64,000 nt of DNA from Streptomyces qinzhouensis (GCF_007856155.1 NZ_CP042266.1:1116001-1180000); one strand, 5' to 3'; shown: positions 45,803 to 56,401, numbered from the stretch's first letter. The notes: generated by a model not told the origin, from the sequence alone. Program-made: numbers and translations.

Positions 45803-46993
45803 TCATTCCCCGTTCTGTCCTTCCGCCTCGTCCAGAATGCCGGGCAGTGCCTGGATGAGGGCGTCCACCGCCTCCTCTCCGATGGTCAGTGGCGGCATCA
45901 GCCGTACGACATCGGGGGCGGGGGCATTGACCAGGAACCCGGCGCGCTGAGCCGCCTTCTGCACCTGAGGTGCGAGGGGCTCGTTGAGCACGATACCCAG
46001 CAGCAGTCCGGCACCTCGGACATGGGACACCCGTGGGTGGTTCAGCGATTCGACCTCGCTGCGGATCTTTTCGCCGAGCCGTTTGACCTCGTCGAGCAGT
46101 CCTTCGGCCGCGATGGTGTCGAGGACGGCGAGTCCGGCGGCGCAGGCTACGGGGTTGCCGCCGAAGGTGGTGCCGTGCTGTCCGGGCTTCAGTAGTTCGG
46201 CCGCCGGGCCGAAGACCAGGGTGGCACCGAGCGGCAGTCCGCCGCCGAGTGCCTTGGCGAGGGTGACGATATCGGCTTCGACGCCCTCGGCCTGGGCGGC
46301 GAACCAGTGGCCGGTGCGGCCGATCCCGGTCTGCACTTCGTCGAGGACGAGGAGGGTGCCGGTGGCCCGGGTGATGTCGCGGGCCGCGGTGAGATAGCCC
46401 TTCGGCGGGGTCACCACGCCGTTCTCGCCCTGGATGGGCTCGATGATCACCAGGGCGGTGTCCTCGGTGACGGCTGCGCGCAGCGCTTCCGTATCGCCGT
46501 ACGGCACATGGGTGACTTCGCCGGGGAGCGGGAGGAAGGGCTGTTGTTTGACGGGCTGGCCGGTGAGCGCGAGGGCGCCCATGGTGCGTCCGTGGAAGCC
46601 GCCGTGGGTGGCGACCATATGGCGGCGGCCGGTGAGCCGGCCGATTTTGAAGGCGGCCTCGTTGGCTTCGGCGCCGGAGTTGCAGAAGAAGACCCGGCCG
46701 GGGCGGCCGGACAGCTGGATCAGCCGTTCGGCGAGGGCGACGGCGGGTTCGGCGATGAAGAGATTGGAGATATGGCCGAGGGCGGAGATCTGCCGGGTGA
46801 CCGCCTCGACAACGGCGGGGTGGCCGTGGCCGAGGGCGTTGACCGCGATACCGCCGACGAAGTCGGTGTAGGTCTTGCCGTCGGCGTCGTGGACAGTGGC
46901 GCCTTCGCCGTGGGTGAGGGTGAGCCCCGGGGTGCCGTAGTTGTCGGTCATGACGTCCCGCCACCGCTGGACGTTCTCCTGGTTGGTCGTCAT
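45803..46993 (-). CDS. argD: Acetylornithine aminotransferase
   Basis: PLP enzyme converting N-acetylglutamate semialdehyde to N-acetylornithine with glutamate as donor. 396 residues. Class III motifs: [81 protein letters not shown], and the PLP lysine in [15 protein letters not shown]. Its ATG overlaps the argB stop (46990-46993). It also may work on succinyldiaminopimelate in lysine synthesis, as ArgD often does. Confidence 0.96.
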   Translation of the reverse strand: MTTNQENVQRWRDVMTDNYGTPGLTLTHGEGATVHDADGKTYTDFVGGIAVNALGHGHPAVVEAVTRQISALGHISNLFIAEPAVALAERLIQLSGRPGRVFFCNSGAEANEAAFKIGRLTGRRHMVATHGGFHGRTMGALALTGQPVKQQPFLPLPGEVTHVPYGDTEALRAAVTEDTALVIIEPIQGENGVVTPPKGYLTAARDITRATGTLLVLDEVQTGIGRTGHWFAAQAEGVEADIVTLAKALGGGLPLGATLVFGPAAELLKPGQHGTTFGGNPVACAAGLAVLDTIAAEGLLDEVKRLGEKIRSEVESLNHPRVSHVRGAGLLLGIVLNEPLAPQVQKAAQRAGFLVNAPAPDVVRLMPPLTIGEEAVDALIQALPGILDEAEGQNGE

Positions 46994-47922
46994 ACGGCTG
47001 TTTCCCCCTGTTTCCCCGGGGCTCCGGGGATGGCCCGGCCATCGGGCACGACCATGGTGCCGATGCCTTCGTCGGTGAAGATTTCCAGCAGGATGGAGTG
47101 CGGGACGCGTCCGTCGATGACGCGTGCGGTCTGGACTCCGTTGCGTACGGCGTGGAGGCAGCCCTCCATTTTGGGGACCATGCCGCTGGAGAGGTCGGGC
47201 AGGAGCTTCTCCAGTTCGGTGGCGGTCAGCCTGCTGATCACCTCGTCGCTGTGGGGCCAGTCCTCGTAGAGGCCCTCGACATCGGTGAGGACCATCAGGG
47301 TCTCCGCGCCAAGCGCCGCAGCGAGTGCCGCAGCCGCCGTATCAGCATTGACGTTGTAGACATGTCCGTCGTCCTCCGCGCGGGCGATCGACGAGACGAC
47401 GGGGATCCGGCCGTTCTCCAGGAGTGCTTGGACGACCCCGGTGTCGATCGCGCTGATCTCGCCGACCCGGCCGATGTCGACGAGCTCGCCGTCGATGGTG
47501 GGCCGGTGCTTGGTGGCGGTGATGGTGTGGGCGTCCTCGCCGGTGATGCCGACGGCGAGCGGCCCGTGCTGGTTGAGCAGTCCGACCAGTTCGCGCTGTA
47601 CCTGGCCGGCGAGGACCATCCGGACGACGTCCATGGCCTCGGGGCTGGTGACGCGGAGTCCGGCCTTGAACTCGCTGTCGAGGCCGTGTCGGTCGAGCTG
47701 GGCGCTGATCTGGGGGCCGCCGCCGTGGACGACGACGGGCTTGAGCCCGGCGTGGTGGAGGAAGACGACGTCCTGGGCGAAGGCGGCCTTGAGGTCGTCG
47801 TCGACCATGGCGTTGCCGCCGAATTTGATGACGACGGTCTTCCCGTTGTGCCGGGTCAGCCAGGGCAGGGCCTCGATGAGGATGCGGGCCTTGGGGAGCG
47901 CGGTGTGCTTCCGGGTGCTCAT
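46990..47922 (-). CDS. argB: Acetylglutamate kinase
   Basis: Phosphorylates N-acetylglutamate with ATP; a usual target of arginine feedback. 310 residues. Amino-acid kinase fold: [16 protein letters not shown] (nucleotide-binding GG), [70 protein letters not shown]. The N-terminal helix ([16 protein letters not shown]) is the type that mediates hexamer formation and arginine inhibition in other bacteria. Overlaps argJ and argD by 4 nt each. Confidence 0.96.
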   Translation of the reverse strand: MSTRKHTALPKARILIEALPWLTRHNGKTVVIKFGGNAMVDDDLKAAFAQDVVFLHHAGLKPVVVHGGGPQISAQLDRHGLDSEFKAGLRVTSPEAMDVVRMVLAGQVQRELVGLLNQHGPLAVGITGEDAHTITATKHRPTIDGELVDIGRVGEISAIDTGVVQALLENGRIPVVSSIARAEDDGHVYNVNADTAAAALAAALGAETLMVLTDVEGLYEDWPHSDEVISRLTATELEKLLPDLSSGMVPKMEGCLHAVRNGVQTARVIDGRVPHSILLEIFTDEGIGTMVVPDGRAIPGAPGKQGETAV

Positions 47923-49070
47923 GAGCTGTACGCGCTGTTCTCGTGGACGTAGTCGGCGGTGAGGTCGTTGGTCCAGATCACGGCCGACTCGGATCCGGCG
48001 GCGAGGTCGGCGGTGATGCCGACCTCGCGATAGCGCATGTCGACGAGGTCGCGGTCTTCCCCGAAGGAGCCGTTCTTGCAGACCCAGACGCCGTTGATGG
48101 CGACATTGAGGCGGTCGGGGTCGAAGGTGGCGTCGGTGGTGCCGATGGCGGAGAGCACTCGGCCCCAGTTGGGGTCCTCGCCGTGGATCGCGCATTTGAG
48201 GAGGTTGTTCCGGGCGATGGACCGGCCGACCTCGACGGCGTCGGTCTCGGTGGCGGCGCCGATGACCTCGATCCGGATGTCCTTGGAGGCTCCTTCGGCG
48301 TCGCCGATGAGCTGACGGGCGAGGTCGTCGCAGACGGCGCGCACTCCGGCGGCGAAGTCGTCGTATCCGGGGGTGGCCTCGGAGGCCCCGGAGGCGAGCA
48401 GCAGCACGGTGTCGTTCGTGGACATGCAGCCGTCGGAGTCGACCCGGTCGAAGGTGGTCCGGGTGGCGTCGCGCAGGGCGCGGTCGAGGGTGGTGGAGTC
48501 CAGATCGGCGTCGGTGGTGAGGACGACGAGCATGGTGGCGAGCCCGGGGGCGAGCATGCCCGCGCCCTTGGCCATACCGCCGACGACCCAGCCTTCGCCC
48601 TGGTGGGTGGCCGTCTTGTGGATCGAGTCGGTGGTCTTGATGGCGATGGCGGCCTTCTCCCCGCCGTCCTCGCCGAGCCGGGCGGCGGCGGTGTCGAGGC
48701 CGGGGAGGAGTTTGTCCATGGGCAGCAGGGTGCCGATGAGGCCGGTGGAGGCCACGGCGATCTCGCCCGCGCTGTGCCCGAGGATCTCGGCCGCCTTCTC
48801 GGCGGTGGCGTGGGTGTCCTGGAAGCCCTGAGGGCCGGTGCAGGCGTTGGCTCCGCCGGAGTTGAGGACGACGGCGGTGACGGCACCGCCCTTGAGGACC
48901 TGCTCGGACCAGAGGACGGGAGCGGCCTTGACGCGGTTGCTGGTGAAGACTCCGGCGGCGGCGCTGCGGGGTCCGGTGTTGACGACGAGAGCCAGGTCGG
49001 GGTTGCCGTTCTGCTTGATTCCTGCCGCGATGCCCGCGGCGGTGAATCCTTGCGCTGCGGTGACGCTCAC
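47919..49070 (-). CDS. argJ: Bifunctional ornithine acetyltransferase / N-acetylglutamate synthase
   Basis: Recycles acetyl groups from acetylornithine to glutamate. 383 residues. It self-cleaves before a Thr in the motif [21 protein letters not shown] (between Ala and Thr of ATML) to make alpha and beta chains. [13 protein letters not shown] and [24 protein letters not shown] are conserved. In Streptomyces ArgJ is often reported to need only the transferase; which activities this one has is not visible. GTG 49070 has GAGGAG 5 nt upstream; 72 nt separate it from argC. Confidence 0.95.
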   Translation of the reverse strand: MSVTAAQGFTAAGIAAGIKQNGNPDLALVVNTGPRSAAAGVFTSNRVKAAPVLWSEQVLKGGAVTAVVLNSGGANACTGPQGFQDTHATAEKAAEILGHSAGEIAVASTGLIGTLLPMDKLLPGLDTAAARLGEDGGEKAAIAIKTTDSIHKTATHQGEGWVVGGMAKGAGMLAPGLATMLVVLTTDADLDSTTLDRALRDATRTTFDRVDSDGCMSTNDTVLLLASGASEATPGYDDFAAGVRAVCDDLARQLIGDAEGASKDIRIEVIGAATETDAVEVGRSIARNNLLKCAIHGEDPNWGRVLSAIGTTDATFDPDRLNVAINGVWVCKNGSFGEDRDLVDMRYREVGITADLAAGSESAVIWTNDLTADYVHENSAYSS

Positions 49071-49143
49071 TGGGTCTCCTCTGTGGCGGCGTTGGCCGCG
49101 GGTGCGTTCCTGGATGCGGTGTCAGGTGCGGTGGCGCTGGTCC

Positions 49144-50229
<1,086 letters not shown>

Positions 50230-50446
50230 CTCGAACGGCCGACCCGGCCGGGCGCCGGAGCCCCGCGAGGGCCCACCGGTTTCGCCGCGTGGGGCCAGGC
50301 TCCGTTCGAGCGGGCCCGGTTCCGCGGCGACCGTTGCCCTGTGTCACCAATTCGTGTCATTGCGTAAGGACTTCGGCATGGGTGGCAGTGGCGCGGGCAG
50401 AACCCGGATCGGGGGACTGATCGACTGTTTGTACGGGAGGTGCGCG

Positions 50447-51166
50447 GTGCTGGTGACCGGATTCGAGAGATTGAGGCGTTGGTGGCCGCTGCCCGGCGGG
50501 GGCGGCGTTCCGGTGGGCGGGGAGGTGGTCTTCACCGCGGACTTCGCGTCGTCCTCCCAATGGGTCGCGGGACGTACCTGGGCCTATCCGGGCGGCGGTC
50601 CGGAGAATCCCGGGGACAACAAGCTGGACCATCTGGTGGAGGATCCCGCGTACAGCCGGGGCGGGGTGTTCCGGGCGACCCGGCGGGAGGACGGGAAGTG
50701 GGACGCGGGACTGCTCACCACGGAGGGCAGTGAGCAGGGCTTCATGGTGCGCGCCGGTGATGTTCTGGAGGCGCGGGTGAAGCTGCCGACGGAGATGGGA
50801 GCCTGGCCGGCGATCTGGACCTGGCGCGACGGCGGCCAGGAGATCGACGCCTTCGAGTACCACCCGGACAATCCCGATCTGCTGGAGCTGTCGAACCGGG
50901 TCCGGGGCGGGCAGCGCTACTACCGGGATCCGGCCATCGAGCCCGGCGGCTGGGTCGATCTGCTGGTCGAGCTGGGAGCCCGGTCGGTGGTGTGGTGGAT
51001 CAACGGCCGGCGGGTGTACGCGGACTATCGAGGGGTGGGGAGACGCTGGCAGGCGTATCTCATCGTCAATCTGTCGGTATGCGCGGGGCGTTATCACCCG
51101 GCCCCGGATCCCGCGGTTTCGGAGATGTCGTACGAGGTGGAGAGGCTGACGGTGCGGCGCGGGTAG
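50447..51166 (+). CDS. GH16-family beta-glucanase-like protein
   Basis: 239 residues from GTG 50447, 6 nt after GGGAGG (ATG 50378, 7 nt after AAGGA, would add 23 residues). The concanavalin-like fold starts at GGEVVFTADFASSSQWVAGRTWAY. The GH16 catalytic signature ExDxxE is clear: GQEIDAFEYHPDN. AWPAIWTWRD before it is the usual strand. GH16 enzymes cut beta-1,3/1,4-glucans, laminarin or galactans. There is no signal peptide or carbohydrate-binding module, which is unusual for such enzymes: it may be cytoplasmic, leave by another route, or have a different role. Confidence 0.8.
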   Translation: MLVTGFERLRRWWPLPGGGGVPVGGEVVFTADFASSSQWVAGRTWAYPGGGPENPGDNKLDHLVEDPAYSRGGVFRATRREDGKWDAGLLTTEGSEQGFMVRAGDVLEARVKLPTEMGAWPAIWTWRDGGQEIDAFEYHPDNPDLLELSNRVRGGQRYYRDPAIEPGGWVDLLVELGARSVVWWINGRRVYADYRGVGRRWQAYLIVNLSVCAGRYHPAPDPAVSEMSYEVERLTVRRG

Positions 51167-51179
51167 CGGGCTCCGCGGA

Positions 51180-51201
51180 GGTGGAGCGGCGGTGGAGCGG
51201 C
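51180..51201. repeat. Tandem 11-bp duplication after the GH16 stop codon
   Basis: ggtggagcggc at 51180-51190 and 51191-51201, starting 13 nt after the stop. Confidence 0.75.
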
Positions 51202-51216
51202 GGGGTTCTGGGGCCG

Positions 51217-52839
51217 TCAGACCGCGTACACCGTGGCGACGTTGTCCCTGGGGCGGGGCCGGACGGTCGCCGCCGGGCCCTCGGCGAAGGCGCGGAGCAG
51301 ATTCTCCGTGGTCCGGGTAGTGAACGCGCCGGTACTGGCGTCCATGGCGTGATTGCGTCCGTTCTCGGTGGTCCCGGCCATCAGCCCTTCGACCCAGCGC
51401 ATCGTGCCGGTCGAGAAGACTCCCGCGCCGCTCGGGGCGGTGTAGTAGGAGGAGTCGGCGTGGCTGGACCGGCCGCGGCACACCAGGGGCGAGTGGGCGA
51501 GGATCTCCAGCGGCCGGGGGGTGGGCATTTCGGGCATCACCCGGTCGTACTCGACGCCTACGAGATGGTCGAAGCGGTCTCCCCGCCGTACTCCGGTGCC
51601 CTCGAAGAGCCAGTGGTCGGGGCTGTGGACGACATAGGGCGCATCGGTGGGAAAGCCCTCGTAGAGAACGCCGATGAGCCGGGACTCGGGGTCGGGCGCG
51701 GGAGCCTGGCGGAAGTCGTTGGTGGGAAAGCGGGGATGGGAGGCGAGATAGGGATCGCGGCGGTAGTCGGTCTTGTAACAGACGACGGTGCGGAGCTCGC
51801 CGGGCGGGCCCTCCTGCGGACGAATCCGCCGGTAGCAGCAGTTGGCGCCCAGGAAGGCGAGATTGGTCCCGGCGTCCCGGGCTTCGGCGACGCGTTGCCG
51901 CTGCTCCGGTGTCCAGTACTCGTCGTGGCCGAGGGAGAGTACGGCGCGGGCGCCGCGGAGGGCGTCGCGATCCTGGTGGACGTCGAGTCCCGTGGTGTAG
52001 GCGAGGGGGATGCCGAGCCGTTCGGCGAGGACGACCAGGGCGCGCTCGTAGGCCAGGAACTTCTCGGCCCCGTCGGCGTTGTAGGGCCGGTCGAAGGAGA
52101 CGGCGTAGGCGCGGGAGTCGTAGGAGCCGTCGTGGCCGCGGTAGAGGTCGTAGCCGCCCCAGGTGTTGTACGCCTGCCAGGTCGCGACGGCGTGCATCAC
52201 CACGGTGCGGCCCTCGGCACTCGGGGAACGCACGACGAGGGGGACGTAGCGCTGGTGGCCGTGGTCCGCGTCGAGGCGCAGCAGATAGGCGCCCGGTGGC
52301 CAGCCGTCGGTGCGGACCGTGGTGGTGCGCGGCCAGTCCGCTCGGACGGTCCGGGTGTCGGGAAGGAAGCGGGCGGCCGGCGCTCGGTGGCCGGGGAGCC
52401 GGTCCGAACGCCAGACGAGGCGGGCGCGGGCGCCTCCGTACCAGCCGACGCGGTAGGCGGAGACGGTGAATCCGGGTGCGGTGGTGGAGACGTGCAGGCC
52501 GAATTCGCCACCGGGTGGTACGGCCGTGCGGTCGGTATAGCCTTCGACGGCGTCGGGCGGACCCTGGGAAGTGATCCGCCAGTCGGCGTCTCCGGGACGG
52601 TCGCGTTCCGTCTGCTCGGCGGCCGCGCTGCTCGCGCCGGATCCGGTGGGGTCTCCTCGCGGTGCCGTGGCCGGTGGGCCGCCGGGACCGGTGCCGCAGG
52701 CGGTGGCCGCGGCGGCGATACCGGCCGCGCCCGCCGCGGCGGCGCCGAGGAAATGCCGCCGGTCCAGTCCGCCGCGCGGTTCCCCGGGGGTGGTTGCCGT
52801 GCCGTCCGGCTCCGGTGGCCGTTGGTCGCCGTCGTCCAC
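51217..52839 (-). CDS. Tat-exported lipoprotein with dimethylformamidase beta subunit-like domain
   Basis: 540 residues from GTG 52839 (GGAG 5 nt upstream). The N-terminus has a twin-arginine motif (GLDRRHFLGAAAAGAAGI) and then a lipobox-like AATAC, indicating Tat export and lipid anchoring. The body matches the domain seen in the large subunit of N,N-dimethylformamidase (YTDRTAVPPGGEFGLHVSTTAPGFTVSAYRVGWYGGARARLVW near the start of the mature region, VVMHAVATWQAYNTWGGYDLY, RPYN, and VLSLGHDEYWTPEQRQRVAEARDAGTNLAFLGANCCYRRI with several Cys and His). Most Streptomyces relatives have unknown substrate. Not tied to neighbouring genes. Confidence 0.8.
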   Translation of the reverse strand: MDDGDQRPPEPDGTATTPGEPRGGLDRRHFLGAAAAGAAGIAAAATACGTGPGGPPATAPRGDPTGSGASSAAAEQTERDRPGDADWRITSQGPPDAVEGYTDRTAVPPGGEFGLHVSTTAPGFTVSAYRVGWYGGARARLVWRSDRLPGHRAPAARFLPDTRTVRADWPRTTTVRTDGWPPGAYLLRLDADHGHQRYVPLVVRSPSAEGRTVVMHAVATWQAYNTWGGYDLYRGHDGSYDSRAYAVSFDRPYNADGAEKFLAYERALVVLAERLGIPLAYTTGLDVHQDRDALRGARAVLSLGHDEYWTPEQRQRVAEARDAGTNLAFLGANCCYRRIRPQEGPPGELRTVVCYKTDYRRDPYLASHPRFPTNDFRQAPAPDPESRLIGVLYEGFPTDAPYVVHSPDHWLFEGTGVRRGDRFDHLVGVEYDRVMPEMPTPRPLEILAHSPLVCRGRSSHADSSYYTAPSGAGVFSTGTMRWVEGLMAGTTENGRNHAMDASTGAFTTRTTENLLRAFAEGPAATVRPRPRDNVATVYAV

Positions 52840-53074
52840 GAGCGCTCCTGTGCGTCGGTCCGGTCCCCCGTCCTCGCATGATCGTCCAATGCTGCGACGG
52901 GGCCCGCAAAACCGATTCCGCCGGATGGGATCGGAAGGCGGCCGGCCGGGCTCCGCCGATCGGACCGGGGCCCGGCCCGGTGACTCGGCCCGGGCCGTGG
53001 GAGCGGACGGCGGCCCGGGCCCGCGGAGCGTTTCGGGGCGGCGACGGTGACGAGGCGGCGACGGGGCCGGCGGA

Positions 53075-53491
53075 TCAGCATTCGACGGTGACACGGTCCG
53101 GGGTCCGGTCCGCCGTGAAGTGGACGGCGGGCCAGTAGCCGTCCGGCATCCGGCCGCCCGTGTCCTGGTAGTGGAGGGCGAATCCGCCGTCGGTACGGAC
53201 GACGAGGTCGCTGGGGTGCATCGTCGCGGTGAACTCGGCCCGGTCCTCGTCGGTGTCGGACGGGTCGGCTCCCCACTGCCAGAGATGGTCCACGGCGGTA
53301 CGGCCGATGTTTCCGAAGTCGGCGAGCAGGTCGCGTACCCGGGGCAGCAGGGCGGCGAGGGTCTGCGGGGACGGGCCGCCGTGGGCGGTTGCGGTGGCCG
53401 GTGCCGCGTCGAAGGAGACCACCAGTTCCCGGTCGTCCGCGACCCGGACGGTGGCCCATCCGGTGTCGGTGAAGTCGTCGGTGTGGAGCAT
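53075..53491 (-). CDS. Hypothetical protein
   Basis: 138 residues, starting MLHTDDFTDTGWATVRVADD. Alternating strands and a helical middle (SPQTLAALLPRVRDLLADFGNIGRTAVDHLWQWGADPSDT), then a strand-rich end (VVRTDGGFALHYQDTGGRMPDGYWPAVHFTADRTPDRVTVEC). No signal, membrane helix or metal motif. It resembles small uncharacterised actinobacterial proteins, but I cannot name the family. GGGAGG lies 5 nt before ATG 53491. It sits 25 nt after the MFS gene on the same strand and may be co-transcribed. Confidence 0.75.
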   Translation of the reverse strand: MLHTDDFTDTGWATVRVADDRELVVSFDAAPATATAHGGPSPQTLAALLPRVRDLLADFGNIGRTAVDHLWQWGADPSDTDEDRAEFTATMHPSDLVVRTDGGFALHYQDTGGRMPDGYWPAVHFTADRTPDRVTVEC

Positions 53492-53516
53492 GGCTGCCTC
53501 CCGGGCGGGCTGGTGG

Positions 53517-55688
53517 TCAGGGCTGTCGTACGGCGATCCCGTGGTCGCATTCTTCCGTCCGGGCCGGGCGGTTCCGGCGCCCGCTCCCTCTGGAGAGGGT
53601 GAGGACGGCGAGAAGCTGGACGGCCGCGGCGGCCGCCAGGGCGGCTGCCGGGGAGTGGCTCGCGAGCGGTCCGGCGGCGGCCGCGCCGACCGCGAAGCCG
53701 GTGATCTTCAGGCTGGCTCCGGTGGTGAAGATCCGGCCGCGCAGCCGGTCCGGTGCCTCGCGGTGGCGGATGGCGAAGAGCGCGGTGAGCTGCGGTCCCT
53801 CCCCCGCGCCGAGGAGGACGGCACCGGCGACGACGGCGAGGGGGTGGTACGTGGCCATGAGGGCGAGGGCGACGGCGAGTACGGCCGTACTGACGCCGAG
53901 GACGGTCTCGGGGCGCGGCGGTGTCCGGAGGCGGGCCGACAGGGCGTTGGTGGCGAGGGCGGCGGCCGCGACGACGGCGAGCAGCAGCGTGCCGTGGGTC
54001 GCGTCGCCGAGCACCTGCTCCCCGAGGAGCGGTGCGCAGGCGAGAAAGGCGCCCTGGCCCGCGCAGGAGACGACGGACGCGGTGGTGGCCCGGGCCAGGG
54101 GCCCGGTCTCCGCGATCGCCCGGAATCCGGCGGCCAGTTCGGCGAGGACGGACGGGTGGGGCGGCGCGCCCGGTGCGGCGCCGGGACGGTTCGGGAAGCG
54201 GGGAGGAGGAACAGCGGGGCGGGCAGTGGGAAGGGCAGCGGCGGAGGGGAGGGAGCGTGGCGGGGCTTCGGGGAGGGCCAGGGCCGCGGGCAGTGCGAGC
54301 GCCACCAGGGCCGCGGAGACCACGACCGCGGTGTCCGCGCCCGCGAGCAGGGCGATGCCGCCGGCGAGTACGGGGCCGAGGAGCCCGGCGGCGTTGAAGG
54401 TCATCGCGTCGAGGGTGTTCGCCCGGTCGAGACGGCCGGCCGGGACGACGCGGGGCAGCTGGGAGGTCCAGCCGCCCGCGACGGCGGGCCCGAGGAGGCC
54501 GGCGAGTACGGCGATCGCGAGGGTGGGGCCGATGGGTACGCGGCCCAGGCAGAGCAGGATCACGACGAGGGCCAGGGCGTATCCGGCAAGGGCTCCGGCG
54601 AGGAGCCTGCCGGGGCGGGTGGACCGGTCCAGCAGGGTGCCGAGGAGCGGTCCGCCCGCCGCCGCGGCGAAGGTGACGGCCGCGAGGAGCGTGGCCGCCG
54701 TGACGGCGGAGCCGGTGGCGGCGAGGCCGGCGAGCAGCAGGGCGGGCCCGGACATCTCGTCGCCGGTGCGGGCGGCCACGGCTCCGGCCGTGTAGCGCGC
54801 GAGCGCGTACCGCCGCCGGTCGCCGCCTCCGGAACCGTCACGTCTCGGGCGGGCCCGGGCCCGGTCCTTTCCGGACCGGTGCCGGGGCGGGTCGTCTCCG
54901 GACCGGTGCCGGGGCCGGTCGTCTCCGGACCGGGTCCGGGGCCGGTCGTCTCCGGACCGGGTCCGGGGCCGGTCGTCTCCGGACCGGGTCCGGGGCCGGT
55001 CGTCTCCGGACCGGGTCCGGGGCCGGTCTTGGCCCTCGCCCGGCGCCGGTCCGCTCCCGGCGGGCCGGGCGAGCGCCGCGGGCCCCATGGCCTGACCGGG
55101 CGCCGCGCCAGGCCCGTTGGGCCGCCCCGGGGCCGGCTCGTAGCCGTCGGGCTCGCCCGGTGTCCGTCCGGGACCGTCGGGGCGGGCCACGGCGAGGCCG
55201 GGCCCCACGACCCGGACGGGCACCTCGTCGCACCCGTCCGGGCGTGCGCGGGCCGACTCGTAACCGTCCGGCTCGCCCTGTGCCCGTACGAGACCGTCGG
55301 GGCGGGCCACGGCGAGGCCGGGCCCCACGACCCCGCCGTGCACCTCGTCGCACCCGTCGTGGCATCCGCAGGCCGACTCGCACCCCACGACCCGGACAGG
55401 CACCTCGTCGTGCCCGTCCGGATCACCGCAGGCCGGTTCGTAGCCGTCGGGCTCGCCCGGTGTCCGTCCGGGGCGGGCCGCGGCAGGGTCGGGGCCGATG
55501 GCCCGGTCCCGGGGTGGGCCGGGCTCTTGCGGTTGGTTCCGGGGTGGGCCGGAACGGGGGCGTCCGCCGGGTTCGGGCCGGGGTGCGGTGGGGCTGTCCG
55601 GGAGCGGCCGCCCCTGGTGCCGGGCGCGACCCCCGTCGCGGCCGTTCCTCCCAGGAACGAGAGACCACCATCCGTAACGCTTCAACAT
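53517..55688 (-). CDS. MFS transporter with repeat-expanded N-terminal extension
   Basis: 723 residues from ATG 55688. The last 435 are a normal MFS transporter of the type found beside CGNR regulators: RRRYALARYTAGAVAARTGDEMSGPALLLAGLAATGS in helix 1, a cytoplasmic loop GTLLDRSTRPGRLLAGAL (motif A-like), and 11-12 helices. The first ~288 residues are a polar Pro/Arg/Asp/Gly-rich chain made of two tandem repeat sets (120-bp and 27-bp units, all multiples of 3). No start codon lies between the repeats and helix 1, so the repeats are probably translated. No Shine-Dalgarno is seen at 55688; TTG 55715 is another option. Divergent from a CGNR regulator. Confidence 0.75.
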   Translation of the reverse strand: MLKRYGWWSLVPGRNGRDGGRARHQGRPLPDSPTAPRPEPGGRPRSGPPRNQPQEPGPPRDRAIGPDPAAARPGRTPGEPDGYEPACGDPDGHDEVPVRVVGCESACGCHDGCDEVHGGVVGPGLAVARPDGLVRAQGEPDGYESARARPDGCDEVPVRVVGPGLAVARPDGPGRTPGEPDGYEPAPGRPNGPGAAPGQAMGPAALARPAGSGPAPGEGQDRPRTRSGDDRPRTRSGDDRPRTRSGDDRPRTRSGDDRPRHRSGDDPPRHRSGKDRARARPRRDGSGGGDRRRYALARYTAGAVAARTGDEMSGPALLLAGLAATGSAVTAATLLAAVTFAAAAGGPLLGTLLDRSTRPGRLLAGALAGYALALVVILLCLGRVPIGPTLAIAVLAGLLGPAVAGGWTSQLPRVVPAGRLDRANTLDAMTFNAAGLLGPVLAGGIALLAGADTAVVVSAALVALALPAALALPEAPPRSLPSAAALPTARPAVPPPRFPNRPGAAPGAPPHPSVLAELAAGFRAIAETGPLARATTASVVSCAGQGAFLACAPLLGEQVLGDATHGTLLLAVVAAAALATNALSARLRTPPRPETVLGVSTAVLAVALALMATYHPLAVVAGAVLLGAGEGPQLTALFAIRHREAPDRLRGRIFTTGASLKITGFAVGAAAAGPLASHSPAAALAAAAAVQLLAVLTLSRGSGRRNRPARTEECDHGIAVRQP
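54871..55032. repeat. Six tandem 27-bp repeats in the MFS gene
   Basis: Units start at 54871, 54898, 54925, 54952, 54979 and 55006; the middle four are nearly identical. Each encodes nine residues, DRPRTRSGD or close, and each holds the near-palindrome ccggaccgggtccgg. The array is contiguous with no spacers. Confidence 0.92.
55140..55470. repeat. 120-bp tandem repeats in the MFS gene
   Basis: Unit starts at 55140 and 55260 (120 bp apart, beginning gtagccgtcgggctcgcccg or gtaaccgtccggctcgccc); a third unit from about 55380 is shortened by 60 bp, and a fourth begins at 55440. All lengths are multiples of 3. Confidence 0.85.
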
Positions 55689-55697
55689 GCGCAGCAC

Positions 55698-55711
55698 GTT
55701 ACGTGGGTAAC
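55698..55711. promoter_or_regulatory. Inverted repeat in the MFS/CGNR intergenic region
   Basis: gttac-gtgg-gtaac, 10-24 nt before the MFS ATG and about 45 nt before the CGNR ATG. Good position for an operator of the CGNR protein. Confidence 0.5.
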
Positions 55712-55753
55712 TCAAATAGTCACCAGATGCGTTACATGCGCTACGGTCTCCGC

Positions 55754-56401
55754 ATGATCTCGGCAGACGCTCCGGCGGACGGCGGCAACCGGCGCGACGG
55801 CTGGTCGGCGCGGCATTCGGTGGCGGCGGTCGCCGTCCGTACCGCGGCTCTCGTCAATGTGCTGTCCGGCCCCGGGGACCCGGCGCCGGAGGAGGTGGCG
55901 GCGGTGCTGCGGGCCCACGGCGAGCGGGTGACGGACGGGCTGTCGGTCACGGACGTCGCCCGACTGCGCGAGGCCGCCGGAAGGCTGCGCGCGGTATTCG
56001 CGGCCGAGGACGTCGACGCGGCCGCGGAGCGGCTCAACGCGCTGCTGCCGCTGAGCTCCGGGCCGCTGCGGCTGACGTCGCACGGCGGGGATTCGCCCTG
56101 GCATCCGCACCTCGACAGCGACGACGACGCGCCGTGGGGCGAGTGGCTGCTGGCCTCCTCCTCGCTGGCGCTGACCGTCCTGGTCTGGGACCGGCAGCGG
56201 CCGCCCGGCGGCGTCTGCGCGTCCCCCGCGTGCGAGCACGTCTTCCTGACCCAGGGCAGCGGCCCCGTACGCCGCTACTGTTCCCGCCGCTGTGCGACCC
56301 GGGAGCGGGTCGCGGCCCACCGGCGCGCCGGACGGATCCGCACCGGGAGGACGAGCGCCGACGGCACCGCGGAGCCCGGGCGGCAGCGCGGCCGACCCTG
56401 A
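55754..56401 (+). CDS. CGNR-type zinc-finger regulator beside the MFS gene
   Basis: 215 residues. The ABATE-like helical domain (RHSVAAVAVRTAALVNVLSGP to about residue 120) is followed by a zinc finger with C-A-S-P-A-C, YCSRRCATRER, and a basic tail (AAHRRAGRIRTGR). The usual CGNR is replaced by CATR, but the four Cys positions are kept. In many actinomycetes such genes sit divergent from an MFS transporter and probably regulate it. ATG 55754 is annotated; 55727 and 55736 are in frame, and none has a Shine-Dalgarno, so leaderless translation is possible. Convergent with the MocR gene. Confidence 0.83.
   Translation: MISADAPADGGNRRDGWSARHSVAAVAVRTAALVNVLSGPGDPAPEEVAAVLRAHGERVTDGLSVTDVARLREAAGRLRAVFAAEDVDAAAERLNALLPLSSGPLRLTSHGGDSPWHPHLDSDDDAPWGEWLLASSSLALTVLVWDRQRPPGGVCASPACEHVFLTQGSGPVRRYCSRRCATRERVAAHRRAGRIRTGRTSADGTAEPGRQRGRP

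Noticed and set aside
54871..55032. CRISPR array
   Set aside because: Six contiguous 27-bp units with no unique spacers and no cas genes nearby; it is a coding minisatellite.
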